Below are positions 54,558-63,095 of a DNA stretch of 64,000 bases, piece by piece. This stretch comes from Clostridium rectalis. GTDB taxonomy: Bacteria > Bacillota > Clostridia > Clostridiales > Clostridiaceae. Within the stretch, counting starts at the first letter, position 1. Each line of letters starts with the position of its first letter. The stretch covers positions 146,377-210,376 of the forward strand of contig NZ_UYZZ01000006.1 in NCBI RefSeq assembly GCF_900626095.1, read 5' to 3'. The translations under genes were made by a program, and so were the position numbers. The notes below the pieces were generated by a model. It saw only the letters and a program-made list of their open reading frames with translations, did not search any database and was not told the origin of the DNA.

Positions 54558-55562
54558 ATGATGAAATATATAATAAAAAGGGTAGTGCAGTTAATACCGG
54601 TAATTATTGGGGTGTCTATTTTGGTATTTCTTGTAATGCATGTTTTTACAACAGACCCTGCTAGCATTATATTAGGTCAACATGCAACGGCAGAACAAGT
54701 AGAGAAATTAAGAGAAGAATTAGGTTTAAATAAACCTTTATATATTCAATATTTTATATTTATTAAAGGAGTATTTAAAGGTGATTTAGGAACATCTCTT
54801 ATATCCAAAACTCCTGTTACAAGAGAAATATTGTCTAGATTTCCAGCTACTCTTGAATTAGCTTTAATATCTATTATAATAGCATCTGTTTTTGGAATAT
54901 TTATGGGAATATTATCTGCTGTTAAACAGAATTCTATAGTTGATTATTTTAGTATGTTTGTATCATTAATAGGAGTATCCATGCCTATATTTTGGCTTGG
55001 ACTAATGCTTATAGTTGTATTTTCTGTTAAGCTACAGTTATTACCAGTATCAGGAAGGATTACTATAGGTATGGAACCTACTCATATAACAGGAATGTTT
55101 CTTTTAGATAGTTTGATAACTGGAAATATGGGGGCTTTTAAAGATTCATTAAAACATTTGGTATTACCTGCAATAGCTTTAGCTTCTTATTCTACAGCTA
55201 TTATAGCTCGTATGACAAGATCAACTATGCTTGAAGTCATAAGACAGGATTATATAAGAACTGCTAGAGCTAAAGGATTATTTGAAAAAGTAGTTATATT
55301 AAAACATGCTTTAAGGAATGCATTAATTCCTATAACTACTGTAGTTGGATTACAGTTAGGTTCATTGCTTGGAGGAGCGGTATTAACAGAGACAGTTTTT
55401 GCATGGCCAGGTGTTGGAAGTTATACTATTGATGCTATTTTAAAGGCTGATTATCCAGTAGTACAGGGAACTGTAATGATACTTGCAACAGTATTTGTTA
55501 TGATAAATTTGGTAGTAGATTTATTATATTCATATTTAGATCCTAGGATAAAGTATTCATAG
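54558..55562 (+). CDS. oppB: Peptide ABC transporter permease OppB/DppB
   Basis: 334 residues with six membrane helices. The N-terminal IIKRVVQLIPVIIGVSILVF and DPASIILG..ATAEQVEKLREELGLNKPL are typical of DppB/OppB. The EAA loop that contacts the ATPases is RQDYIRTARAKGLFEKVVILKH. It forms the membrane channel with OppC. GGGGGTAGGGG precedes the ATG; oppC follows after 24 bases. Confidence 0.93.
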   Translation: MMKYIIKRVVQLIPVIIGVSILVFLVMHVFTTDPASIILGQHATAEQVEKLREELGLNKPLYIQYFIFIKGVFKGDLGTSLISKTPVTREILSRFPATLELALISIIIASVFGIFMGILSAVKQNSIVDYFSMFVSLIGVSMPIFWLGLMLIVVFSVKLQLLPVSGRITIGMEPTHITGMFLLDSLITGNMGAFKDSLKHLVLPAIALASYSTAIIARMTRSTMLEVIRQDYIRTARAKGLFEKVVILKHALRNALIPITTVVGLQLGSLLGGAVLTETVFAWPGVGSYTIDAILKADYPVVQGTVMILATVFVMINLVVDLLYSYLDPRIKYS

Positions 55563-55586
55563 GTATTTTCATAAGGAGGTGTATTT

Positions 55587-56483
55587 ATGGAAACAAATGT
55601 AGAATCAAATACAGCCATTAACAAAAAAATAGGAAGAAGGAGTAGGACTAAAGAGTGTTTGCAATTAGTTATAAGAAATAAGGCTGCATTGATAGGATTA
55701 ATAATTATAATACTATTAATTTTAATAGCTATATTAGGTAAACTTTTCATGCCGTATAACCCATATGTAGGAGATTTATCTCAAAGTTTACAAGGGCCTT
55801 CTTATAATCATATTTTAGGAACGGATGAGCAGGGGAGGGATATACTAAGTAGAATTATAGATGGTACTAAAATATCGTTAAGAGTAGGAGTTACTTCTGT
55901 AGCAATTGCGCTTAGTATTGGTACTGTAGTGGGATCTATAGCAGGATACTATGGTGGCAAAATAGATACAATTTTAATGAGGATAATGGATATAGTTTTA
56001 GCGTTTCCATCCTTGCTTTTAGCTATAGCCTTTATGAGTGCATTAGGAAAAGGAATAGATAAAGCTGTAATAGCTATAAGTATTGTAACAATACCGGAAT
56101 ATGCAAGAATAGTGAGAGGATGTATATTTTCTGTTAAAGAAAATGAATATGTTCAAGCTGCAAAGGTTATAGGGAATAGTGATATAAAAATAATATTTAA
56201 GCATATTTTACCTAATATAATGTCTCCTATAGTAGTTCGTGCTACATTAGGTATTTCAACTGCTATTTTAGAGACTTCAGCATTAGGTTTTTTAGGTCTA
56301 GGAGTTCAACCACCTTTGGCAGAATGGGGTAGTATGTTAGGGGCTGGAAGAGGTTATTTTTATAATGCACCCCATATAGTTTTATTTCCAGGTATAGCAA
56401 TTACTATTACTGTTCTAGCTTTTAATCTTTTTGGTGATGGGCTTAGGGATGCATTAGATCCTAAATTAAAAAATAGGGGGTAA
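55587..56483 (+). CDS. oppC: Peptide ABC transporter permease OppC/DppC
   Basis: 298 residues. After a short cytoplasmic N-terminus and the first helix come the conserved GPSYNHILGTDEQGRDILSRIIDGTKISL and the EAA loop VKENEYVQAAKVIGNSDIKIIFKH (motif cores only are diagnostic), then TSALGFLGLGVQPPLAEWG and the C-terminal LFGDGLRDALDPKLK. It pairs with OppB. AAGGAGG precedes the ATG; oppD begins 5 bases after its stop. Confidence 0.93.
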   Translation: METNVESNTAINKKIGRRSRTKECLQLVIRNKAALIGLIIIILLILIAILGKLFMPYNPYVGDLSQSLQGPSYNHILGTDEQGRDILSRIIDGTKISLRVGVTSVAIALSIGTVVGSIAGYYGGKIDTILMRIMDIVLAFPSLLLAIAFMSALGKGIDKAVIAISIVTIPEYARIVRGCIFSVKENEYVQAAKVIGNSDIKIIFKHILPNIMSPIVVRATLGISTAILETSALGFLGLGVQPPLAEWGSMLGAGRGYFYNAPHIVLFPGIAITITVLAFNLFGDGLRDALDPKLKNRG

Positions 56484-56488
56484 TAATT

Positions 56489-57466
56489 ATGTTATTAGAA
56501 GTTAAAAATTTAGTAACCCAATTTACTACTAAAGATGGAATAGTAAATGCAGTAAATGGTGTGGATTTTAATATAAAGGAGGGAGAAGTAGTTGCAGTTG
56601 TAGGAGAATCAGGCAGTGGAAAAAGTGTTACTTCCTTATCAATTATGGGCCTTATTCCAGATCCTCCTGGAAGGATTGTAAATGGTGAGATTTTATTTAA
56701 AGGTGAGAATTTATTGAATAAGGGTAGAAAGGAAATGCAGGATATAAGAGGGAATGATATTTCTATGATATTTCAAGAACCTATGACATCTTTGAACCCA
56801 GTATTTACTATAGGAAAACAAATAATAGAAGTTATTTTAAGACATGAGAATATATCAAAAAAAGAAGCTAAAAAAAGAGCTGTAGAAATTCTTCAGGTAG
56901 TTGGGATACCTTCACCAGAAACTCGATTGGATGATTATCCTCATCATATGAGTGGAGGAATGAGGCAGCGAGTAATGATAGCTATGGCTTTAGTATGTAG
57001 TCCTAATTTATTAATAGCAGATGAACCTACTACAGCTTTGGATGTAACTATTCAGGCAGAAATATTGGATTTAATGTTAAATCTAAAAGAAAAGATGGGG
57101 ACTTCAATTTTGCTTATAACTCATGATTTAGGTGTGGTAGCACAAATTGCTGATAGAGTAGTTGTTATGTATGGTGGAAAGGTAGTAGAGACAGGAAAAG
57201 TAGGGCAAATATTTAAAAACCCACGCCACCCATATACTAAGGGCTTACTAAAGTCAATACCCAGAATGGATGAAGAATCAGAAACATTATTTATGATTCC
57301 AGGCATAGTACCAAATCCTTTAAATATGCCTAAGGGGTGTGCTTTTAGCGATAGATGTAGTTATTGTAATGAGGAATGTATTAATGAAGAACCATCTTTA
57401 TTAATTGATGAGGGTAATGGGGTAAGGTGCTTTTTGTATTCCAAGCTTCATGAGAGGAAGATGTAG
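56489..57466 (+). CDS. oppD: Peptide ABC transporter ATP-binding protein OppD/DppD
   Basis: 325 residues. Walker A GESGSGKS, Q-loop FQEPMTSLNPVF, ABC signature MSGGMRQR, Walker B LLIADEPTTALD and H-loop ITHDLGVV are intact. The C-terminal peptide-transporter extension (oligo_HPY) has cysteines in GCAFSDRCSYCNEECINEEP, which bind a [4Fe-4S] cluster in characterised relatives. Hydrolyses ATP with OppF to drive import. Two bases separate its stop from oppF, so translation is coupled. Confidence 0.94.
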   Translation: MLLEVKNLVTQFTTKDGIVNAVNGVDFNIKEGEVVAVVGESGSGKSVTSLSIMGLIPDPPGRIVNGEILFKGENLLNKGRKEMQDIRGNDISMIFQEPMTSLNPVFTIGKQIIEVILRHENISKKEAKKRAVEILQVVGIPSPETRLDDYPHHMSGGMRQRVMIAMALVCSPNLLIADEPTTALDVTIQAEILDLMLNLKEKMGTSILLITHDLGVVAQIADRVVVMYGGKVVETGKVGQIFKNPRHPYTKGLLKSIPRMDEESETLFMIPGIVPNPLNMPKGCAFSDRCSYCNEECINEEPSLLIDEGNGVRCFLYSKLHERKM

Positions 57467-57468
57467 GT

Positions 57469-58437
57469 ATGGAGCCTTTAATGAGCATTAAAAATTTAAA
57501 AAAGTATTTCACTATACAATCAGGATTATTCAATAATTCTACTAACTATGTAAGGGCTGTGGACGATATTAGTTTTAATATCTATAAAGGGGAGACCTTA
57601 GGATTAGTAGGTGAATCGGGATGTGGGAAATCTACTACAGGTAAAATACTTGTGAATCTATTAAAGCCAACTGAGGGAGAAATATTATTTTGTGGTAAAA
57701 ATATAAAAGAACTAACAAAAAAAGATAGAAGGAAATTAAGCAAAAATATACAAATTATATTTCAAGATCCCTATGCATCACTTAATCCAAGAATGACAAT
57801 AGGGGATATAATAGCAGAACCTATGAGGGTGAACAAAATTGATAATAAAGATAATTTAAATAAAAAAGTGTTAAACTTATTAGAATGCGTAGGACTTGCA
57901 AGTTATCATAAAGATAGATATCCCCATGAGTTTAGCGGTGGACAAAGACAAAGGGTGGGTATAGCAAGGGCTATATCTGTAAGTCCTAAGCTAATAGTTT
58001 GTGATGAACCCGTGTCTGCTTTAGATGTGTCTATTCAAGCCCAAGTATTAAATCTTCTTTATGATTTACAAAGAGAATTTCATTTAACCTATTTATTTAT
58101 TGCTCATGGATTAAATGTGGTTAAGCATATAAGTAACAGGGTGGGGGTTATGTATTTGGGGAAAATTGTGGAAATAGCAGATAGTGATATTTTATATAAG
58201 AGTTGTAAGCATCCATATACTCAAGCATTGCTGTCTGCTATACCAATTCCAGATCCCAATATGAAAGGGAAAAGAATATTATTGAAAGGTGATATTCCAA
58301 GCCCAATAAATCCTCCATCAGGGTGTAGATTTCATACAAGGTGTCCTAAGTGTATGAATATATGTAAAGAGAAACAGCCTAATATGATAAACCTAAGTAA
58401 AAATCATGTAGTGGCTTGTCATTTATATGATTATTAA
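57469..58437 (+). CDS. oppF: Peptide ABC transporter ATP-binding protein OppF/DppF
   Basis: 322 residues. Walker A GESGCGKS, FQDPYASLNPRM, signature FSGGQRQRVGIARA, Walker B LIVCDEPVSALDVS and H-loop IAHGLNVV (glycine where oppD has Asp). The C-terminal oligo_HPY extension has GCRFHTRCPKCMNICKEKQP. The second ATPase of the transporter and the last gene of oppABCDF; only a weak A/T hairpin follows. Confidence 0.94.
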   Translation: MEPLMSIKNLKKYFTIQSGLFNNSTNYVRAVDDISFNIYKGETLGLVGESGCGKSTTGKILVNLLKPTEGEILFCGKNIKELTKKDRRKLSKNIQIIFQDPYASLNPRMTIGDIIAEPMRVNKIDNKDNLNKKVLNLLECVGLASYHKDRYPHEFSGGQRQRVGIARAISVSPKLIVCDEPVSALDVSIQAQVLNLLYDLQREFHLTYLFIAHGLNVVKHISNRVGVMYLGKIVEIADSDILYKSCKHPYTQALLSAIPIPDPNMKGKRILLKGDIPSPINPPSGCRFHTRCPKCMNICKEKQPNMINLSKNHVVACHLYDY

Positions 58438-58588
58438 AACAATAATATGTTTTTTATGTGATTATTTTATTAAAATATATACAAAATTAATGAAATCAGC
58501 ATTAAGTTATATGTATAATTTTTTATTAAATATTATAATTTTATGATATTATATTACTAATAATACACTAAGTTATGGAGGGACACGT

Positions 58589-59404
58589 ATGAATAAAAAT
58601 ATAGGTTTTATAGGTTGTGGAAATATGGCACAGGCTATGTTATCAGGAATTATAAATTCTGAAATTGTAGGGTGTAAAAATGTTTATGTAAGTGATCCAG
58701 ATGAAAATAAATTAATACAAATAGAAGATCAATATGGGGTAAATATTAATACAAATAATGAAAAAATAGTTGAAAACTCAGATATATTAGTTTTAGCAAT
58801 CAAACCTAATAAGCATACAGAAGTTATAAATGAAATAAAAAAAAGTGTTAAAGAGAATGTAGTTATAGTAATTATTGGTGCAGGAATAACTATAAATTAT
58901 GTAGAGAATACTTTTGGTAAACAGATTAAAGTTGTTAGAACTATGCCTAATACTCCTGCATTAGTAGGGGAGGGTATGAGTGCAATATGTGCTAGTAGTT
59001 TAGTTACAAAAGAAGAATTAAATGATGTAATTACTATTTTTAAAAGTTTTGGGAAAGTGGAAGTCATAGAGGAGAAACTTATGAATGTTGTGCCAGCTAT
59101 AAGTGGGTCATCTCCAGCGTATGTATACATGTTTATAGAAGCTTTAGCTGATGGAGCTGTATTGGATGGAATACCAAGAAATAAAGCATATAAAATGGCG
59201 GCACAAGCTGTTTTAGGATCAGCTAAGATGGTATTAGAAACAGGTGAACATCCTGGAAGTTTGAAAGATAAAGTGTGTTCTCCAGGAGGCACTACAATAG
59301 AGGCTGTTTATTCTTTAGAAAAAAATAACTTTAGAGGATCAGTTATTGAAGCTATGAGAATGTGTACGAATAAAACAATTGACATGGGACAAGAAAAGAA
59401 ATAA
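58589..59404 (+). CDS. proC: Pyrroline-5-carboxylate reductase
   Basis: 271 residues. The Rossmann loop IGFIGCGNMAQAMLSG binds NAD(P)H; NSDILVLAIKPN and VVRTMPNTPALVGEGM follow, and the C-terminal dimer domain has the signature SGSSPAYVYMFIEALADGAV and the late CSPGGTTIEAVYSLE. It reduces 1-pyrroline-5-carboxylate to proline, the final step of proline synthesis and also part of Stickland proline metabolism. Single gene with GGAGGG before the ATG and a terminator at 59410-59445. Confidence 0.95.
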   Translation: MNKNIGFIGCGNMAQAMLSGIINSEIVGCKNVYVSDPDENKLIQIEDQYGVNINTNNEKIVENSDILVLAIKPNKHTEVINEIKKSVKENVVIVIIGAGITINYVENTFGKQIKVVRTMPNTPALVGEGMSAICASSLVTKEELNDVITIFKSFGKVEVIEEKLMNVVPAISGSSPAYVYMFIEALADGAVLDGIPRNKAYKMAAQAVLGSAKMVLETGEHPGSLKDKVCSPGGTTIEAVYSLEKNNFRGSVIEAMRMCTNKTIDMGQEKK

Positions 59405-59409
59405 GTAAT

Positions 59410-59445
59410 AAAAATACCTGCTATATTTTGCAGGTATTTTTATTA
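59410..59445 (+). terminator. Terminator after proC
   Basis: Stem AAAAATACCTGC (59410-59421) / GCAGGTATTTTT (59430-59441) with A and T flanks. Confidence 0.88.
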
Positions 59446-59599
59446 ATATAAAAAAGCATTTTATAGAATGAAAAATTATGAAAAAAGTCGCATTTCTATG
59501 GTAAAATTAAGTTAAAATGTGGTATTATAGTAATAGATTCAAAAAAACATTAATTTAATTAAATAATATAAAAATAAAACCATATAGTGAGGGGAACTC

Positions 59600-60046
59600 A
59601 TGAGTAAAATATTAATTGTGAATGACTGTAAATTTGAAAGCATGATTCTAAAGGATATATTAAAAAAATTTGGACATGATATTAAAGTATCTAATGAGAT
59701 TTCTGCACTTAATGACGTTAAAAAGTTTATGCCAGATGTAGTCATATGTAATCTAATAATGAAAGGAATTACGGGAGCAGAAGTCATACAAAAAATTAAG
59801 GAAGATAACAAAAATATTATATGTATATTATCTTCTTCTAATGACCTTAAAATGAAAGATTTTATAAAAAATAATGTTGATGAAATAATTAAGACCCCTA
59901 TAGTAAGAGGTGAACTAAAGAAAATTTTGGATAAATTCATAAAATTAGATACTAATATTAAATATTTATTTTGTCCTTATTGTGGTAATCAACTCAACAA
60001 TAGTAAGTTTTTATTTTGTCCATACTGTGGTAAAGACTTAAAATAA
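59600..60046 (+). CDS. Pseudo-receiver domain protein with C-terminal zinc ribbon
   Basis: 148 residues. Residues 1-118 have the response-regulator receiver pattern ILIVNDCKFESMILKDIL ... MPDVVICNLIMKGITG ... ILSSS ... IIKTP. The phospho-acceptor Asp is replaced by Asn51 (ICNLIMKG instead of LLDIMMP), and the first acidic pair is Asn8-Asp9; the conserved Ser and Lys98 remain. It should therefore not be phosphorylated in the usual way. The C-terminus has two CPYCG knuckles (about 125-146) forming one zinc ribbon. No output domain. Single gene with GAGGGG before the ATG and its own terminator. The role is unknown. Confidence 0.85.
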   Translation: MSKILIVNDCKFESMILKDILKKFGHDIKVSNEISALNDVKKFMPDVVICNLIMKGITGAEVIQKIKEDNKNIICILSSSNDLKMKDFIKNNVDEIIKTPIVRGELKKILDKFIKLDTNIKYLFCPYCGNQLNNSKFLFCPYCGKDLK

Positions 60047-60073
60047 AAAACTCCATCTTATGATGGAGTTTTT
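60046..60073. terminator. Bidirectional terminator between the pseudo-receiver and ABC-F genes
   Basis: Stem AAAAACTCCATC (60046-60057) / GATGGAGTTTTT (60062-60073) between convergent genes, overlapping both stop codon regions. Confidence 0.88.
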
Positions 60074-61985
60074 ACATATAACTTTCCCATTTGGAATAAA
60101 GAATTTCTAACTCCGATTCTAAATTTAATATTTTTTTATTAATTTCTTCACTTTTTTGTGGATTAGAATATATTTCTTCGAAACACAATTTGTTTTGAAG
60201 TTCTACTAATGAATTTTCCTTATTGGATATATTCTCTTCTAAATCTTTTACTATTTTCTTCTTTTCTCTTTCTAATTTTTCAATTTCTCTTTTTTTCTTT
60301 TTTTCCTGTTGGATTTTTGTTTTTGTTTTTCCTATATTTTCTTCTATGTTGTTAAATCGAAGAGGATTTTTTTTCTTCTCCATATAGTAATTATAATTAC
60401 CTAAATATTCTTTTAAACAATTTTCCTTTAATTCATAGATTTTATGTATTACTTTGTTTAAAAAATATCTATCATGAGATATAACCATTACAGTACCATC
60501 ATAATTTAATATAGCATCTTCTAAAGCTTCTCGAGACATTATATCTAAATGATTAGTAGGTTCGTCTAAAAGTAAAAAATTCGATTTAGAAAGCATTAGT
60601 TTTAATAAATTTATTCTACATTTCTCACCGCCGCTTAATTTAGAAATATGTTTAAATACATCATCCCCTGTAAATAAAAATGCCGCTAATGCTGATCTAA
60701 CTTCTGTGGTGGTCATACGGGGGAAATCATCCCACACTTCATCTATAATGGTCTTATTTTCATTTAAATTTGATTGTTCTTGATCATAGTATCCTATAAA
60801 AACATTTTTCCCTAGAACATTAATACCTTGGTCTGCTTTAATTGAATCCATTATTATCCTAAATAAGGTGGTCTTTCCCCTACCATTCTCTCCTATTAAA
60901 GCGATTTTTTCACTGCGTTTAATATCTAAGTTTATATTGCTAAATAAGTGCTTTTCTCCATAACTTTTACTTAGGTTTTCTATATGCAGTACATCATTAC
61001 CACTAGTAATTAGTGTTTTGAAACTAATTTTGGCACCTTTAGGATCTTTCAATGGGGCATCTATACGTTCAATCTTATCTAAAGCTTTTTGTCTACTTTC
61101 AGCAGCTTTTATACTTTTTTCTCTATTAAAGGAGCGATATTTTTCAATAATATCCTCTTGTCTTTTTATTTCCGCTTGCTGAAGATTAAAAGCTTTCAAT
61201 TTTGTCTCGAAATCCTTTTTCTTAAAATCTATAAATTTTGTATAATTTCCATCAAAGGAATTTATACTACATCCTAAAAGTTCCATAGTTTTATTGGTAA
61301 CTGCATCTAAAAAATATCTATCATGAGATATAATCATAATGGTTCCTTTATATGTTTTTAAATATTCTTCAAGCCATTCTACTGCGTCTAGGTCTAAATG
61401 ATTTGTAGGTTCATCTAGAAGTAATATATCAGGAGTGGTAAGTAGTAATTTACATAATGCAACTCTAGTTTTTTGTCCACCACTTAATATACTTATTTCT
61501 TTTGTATAGTCTTCTTCTAAAAATCCTAATCCTTTAAGTACTTTACTTATTTCTCCTTTGTAAGTATATCCACCTCTATTGTTATATAACTCTGTTGCTA
61601 AAGTATAATCTTTAATTATTTTATTATGATAATCAGCTTTAGATGGATCATAAGGTTCATTCATTTTTAGTTCTAAATTTTTAATTTTATTTTCAAGATT
61701 TAGTATTTCTCCAAATACACAAAGCATTTCTTCATATATGGTATTATTACTGTTGAGGGATAAATGTTGAGCAAGATAACCAATTTTCTTATTTTTATCT
61801 AAAAATAAATCTCCACTGTCATATTCTAATTGGGAAGTTAAAATTTTAAAAAGTGTGGATTTACCAGCACCATTAGGTCCAATAAGACCCACCTTATCTC
61901 CTTCATTTATATTAAAAGTTATATTACTTAATATAATATCTATACCATAGCTTTTACATAAATCTTTACAACTTAAAATAATCAT
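60072..61985 (-). CDS. ABC-F family ribosome-associated ATPase (YdiF-like)
   Basis: 637 residues from ATG 61985 (GAGGTG 9 bases upstream; the GTG at 61997 is in that site). Two ABC domains: Walker A GPNGAGKST (36-44), signature LSGGQ, Walker B LLLDEPTNHLDLDAVEWLEEY; second half Walker A GENGRGKTT, LSGGEKCR and LLLDEPTNHLD. The linker (about 240-320) is charged and helical, and the C-terminus (about 545-637) is a long coiled coil. No membrane domain. ABC-F proteins act on the ribosome E site or in antibiotic resistance; size, coiled coil and location by rex match Bacillus YdiF. Antibiotic protection is not implied. Confidence 0.9.
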   Translation of the reverse strand: MIILSCKDLCKSYGIDIILSNITFNINEGDKVGLIGPNGAGKSTLFKILTSQLEYDSGDLFLDKNKKIGYLAQHLSLNSNNTIYEEMLCVFGEILNLENKIKNLELKMNEPYDPSKADYHNKIIKDYTLATELYNNRGGYTYKGEISKVLKGLGFLEEDYTKEISILSGGQKTRVALCKLLLTTPDILLLDEPTNHLDLDAVEWLEEYLKTYKGTIMIISHDRYFLDAVTNKTMELLGCSINSFDGNYTKFIDFKKKDFETKLKAFNLQQAEIKRQEDIIEKYRSFNREKSIKAAESRQKALDKIERIDAPLKDPKGAKISFKTLITSGNDVLHIENLSKSYGEKHLFSNINLDIKRSEKIALIGENGRGKTTLFRIIMDSIKADQGINVLGKNVFIGYYDQEQSNLNENKTIIDEVWDDFPRMTTTEVRSALAAFLFTGDDVFKHISKLSGGEKCRINLLKLMLSKSNFLLLDEPTNHLDIMSREALEDAILNYDGTVMVISHDRYFLNKVIHKIYELKENCLKEYLGNYNYYMEKKKNPLRFNNIEENIGKTKTKIQQEKKKKREIEKLEREKKKIVKDLEENISNKENSLVELQNKLCFEEIYSNPQKSEEINKKILNLESELEILYSKWESYM

Positions 61986-62175
61986 TTTATATTTCACCTC
62001 TTTACTTTTACTATTTTACTATGTATAAGTATAATTTTGTAGTGAAAATTAATTAATACTTTAAATTCTAAATAAATTAGTTTTTATATGTATTATGAAT
62101 GTGGTATGATAAGTAATATTATGGTACAATATAGAATTGATATCAATTATAAAAAATAACTTAAGAGGTGTAGCA

Positions 62176-62808
62176 ATGGACAAGAAAAAAAATATTTCAA
62201 TGGCTGTCATAAAGAGATTACCCAAATACCACAGATATCTAGAAGAATTGCTAAAAAATGATGTTGACAGAATCTCTTCAAAGGAACTAAGTAAAAAAAT
62301 AGGTTTTACTGCATCACAGATAAGACAGGATTTTAATTGTTTTGGTGATTTTGGACAGCAGGGTTATGGATATAATGTAAAGGAACTATACATGCAAATA
62401 CAACATATTTTAGGCCTTACAAGAGAATATAAGACTATAATAGTGGGAGCAGGTAATATAGGGCAAGCAGTGGCTAATTATACTAATTTTGATAAACTTG
62501 GGTTCAAATTGAAGGCTATTTTTGATATAAATCCTAAACTAGTAGGTATAAAAATAAGAGATATTGAAATAAGGGATATTGATACATTAAATGAATATTT
62601 AAAGGAGAACCAAATAGATGTAGGAACTATATGTGTACCTAGTAGGAGTGCTCAAAGAGTTTGTGATATTTTAACACGTAATGGTGTTAGAAGTATATGG
62701 AATTTTGCTCCTGTGGATTTAGTAGTGCCGGAAAAAGTTTTTACAGAAAATGTACATTTAAGTGAGAGTTTACTTACTTTAAGTTATTTAATGCATCAAG
62801 AGGATTAA
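62176..62808 (+). CDS. rex: Redox-sensing transcriptional repressor Rex
   Basis: 210 residues from ATG 62176, which follows AAGAGGTG; the longer in-frame start is unlikely. The N-terminal winged helix has SMAVIKRLPKYHRYLEELL and SSKELSKKIGFTASQIRQDF (recognition helix; only cores diagnostic). The Rossmann half has IIVGAGNIGQAVANY for NAD(H), and the C-terminal domain-swap helix follows IWNFAPVDLVVPE. It represses fermentative genes when NADH is low and releases DNA when NADH rises. A matching operator lies 233 bases downstream before crt. Confidence 0.96.
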   Translation: MDKKKNISMAVIKRLPKYHRYLEELLKNDVDRISSKELSKKIGFTASQIRQDFNCFGDFGQQGYGYNVKELYMQIQHILGLTREYKTIIVGAGNIGQAVANYTNFDKLGFKLKAIFDINPKLVGIKIRDIEIRDIDTLNEYLKENQIDVGTICVPSRSAQRVCDILTRNGVRSIWNFAPVDLVVPEKVFTENVHLSESLLTLSYLMHQED

Positions 62809-62849
62809 TTACATTATGACGACTTTATATTATATAACATCAAAACATA

Positions 62850-62900
62850 TTGACTTTAGAGTGTATTAATTTATAATTGCGCTTTAAAGTCAAATTTTTT
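62850..62900 (+). terminator. Terminator after rex
   Basis: TTGACTTTAGAG (62850-62861) / CTTTAAAGTCAA (62882-62893), 12 pairs with one G-U, then a run of six T. A second copy of the arm sequence flanks it outside (62821-62829 and 62915-62923). Confidence 0.78.
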
Positions 62901-62976
62901 GTAGTATAAAGTCACTTTTTATTCCTTTTCATTATAAGGATTAAACTAAATTTAACAAAACTATGTAAGTTTATTG

Positions 62977-63005
62977 TTGAAAAATAAATCATTAGAGTAT
63001 ATAAT
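62977..63005 (+). promoter_or_regulatory. SigA-type promoter of the crt-bcd operon
   Basis: TTGAAA at 62977-62982 and TATAAT at 63000-63005 with a 17-base spacer. Transcription would start near 63012, so the Rex operator lies about 30-46 bases into the transcript. Confidence 0.75.
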
Positions 63006-63040
63006 AAATTATGGGTGTAGATAAATTTTTCTTATATTGT

Positions 63041-63058
63041 TTGTTATAATATTAACAA
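63041..63058 (+). promoter_or_regulatory. Rex operator upstream of crt
   Basis: TTGTTATAATATTAACAA is a perfect 18-base palindrome and matches the Rex consensus TTGTTAA-N4-TTAACAA at 13 of 14 fixed positions. It lies 38 bases before the crt start and just downstream of the rex gene. Confidence 0.85.
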
Positions 63059-63095
63059 AATAATATGAGAATTTTGTAGGGAGGCATATTTTGTT

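Noticed and set aside
60072..61985. Antibiotic resistance ABC-F gene
   Set aside because: Size, C-terminal coiled coil and position near rex fit a YdiF-like housekeeping ABC-F; nothing in the sequence points to drug protection.
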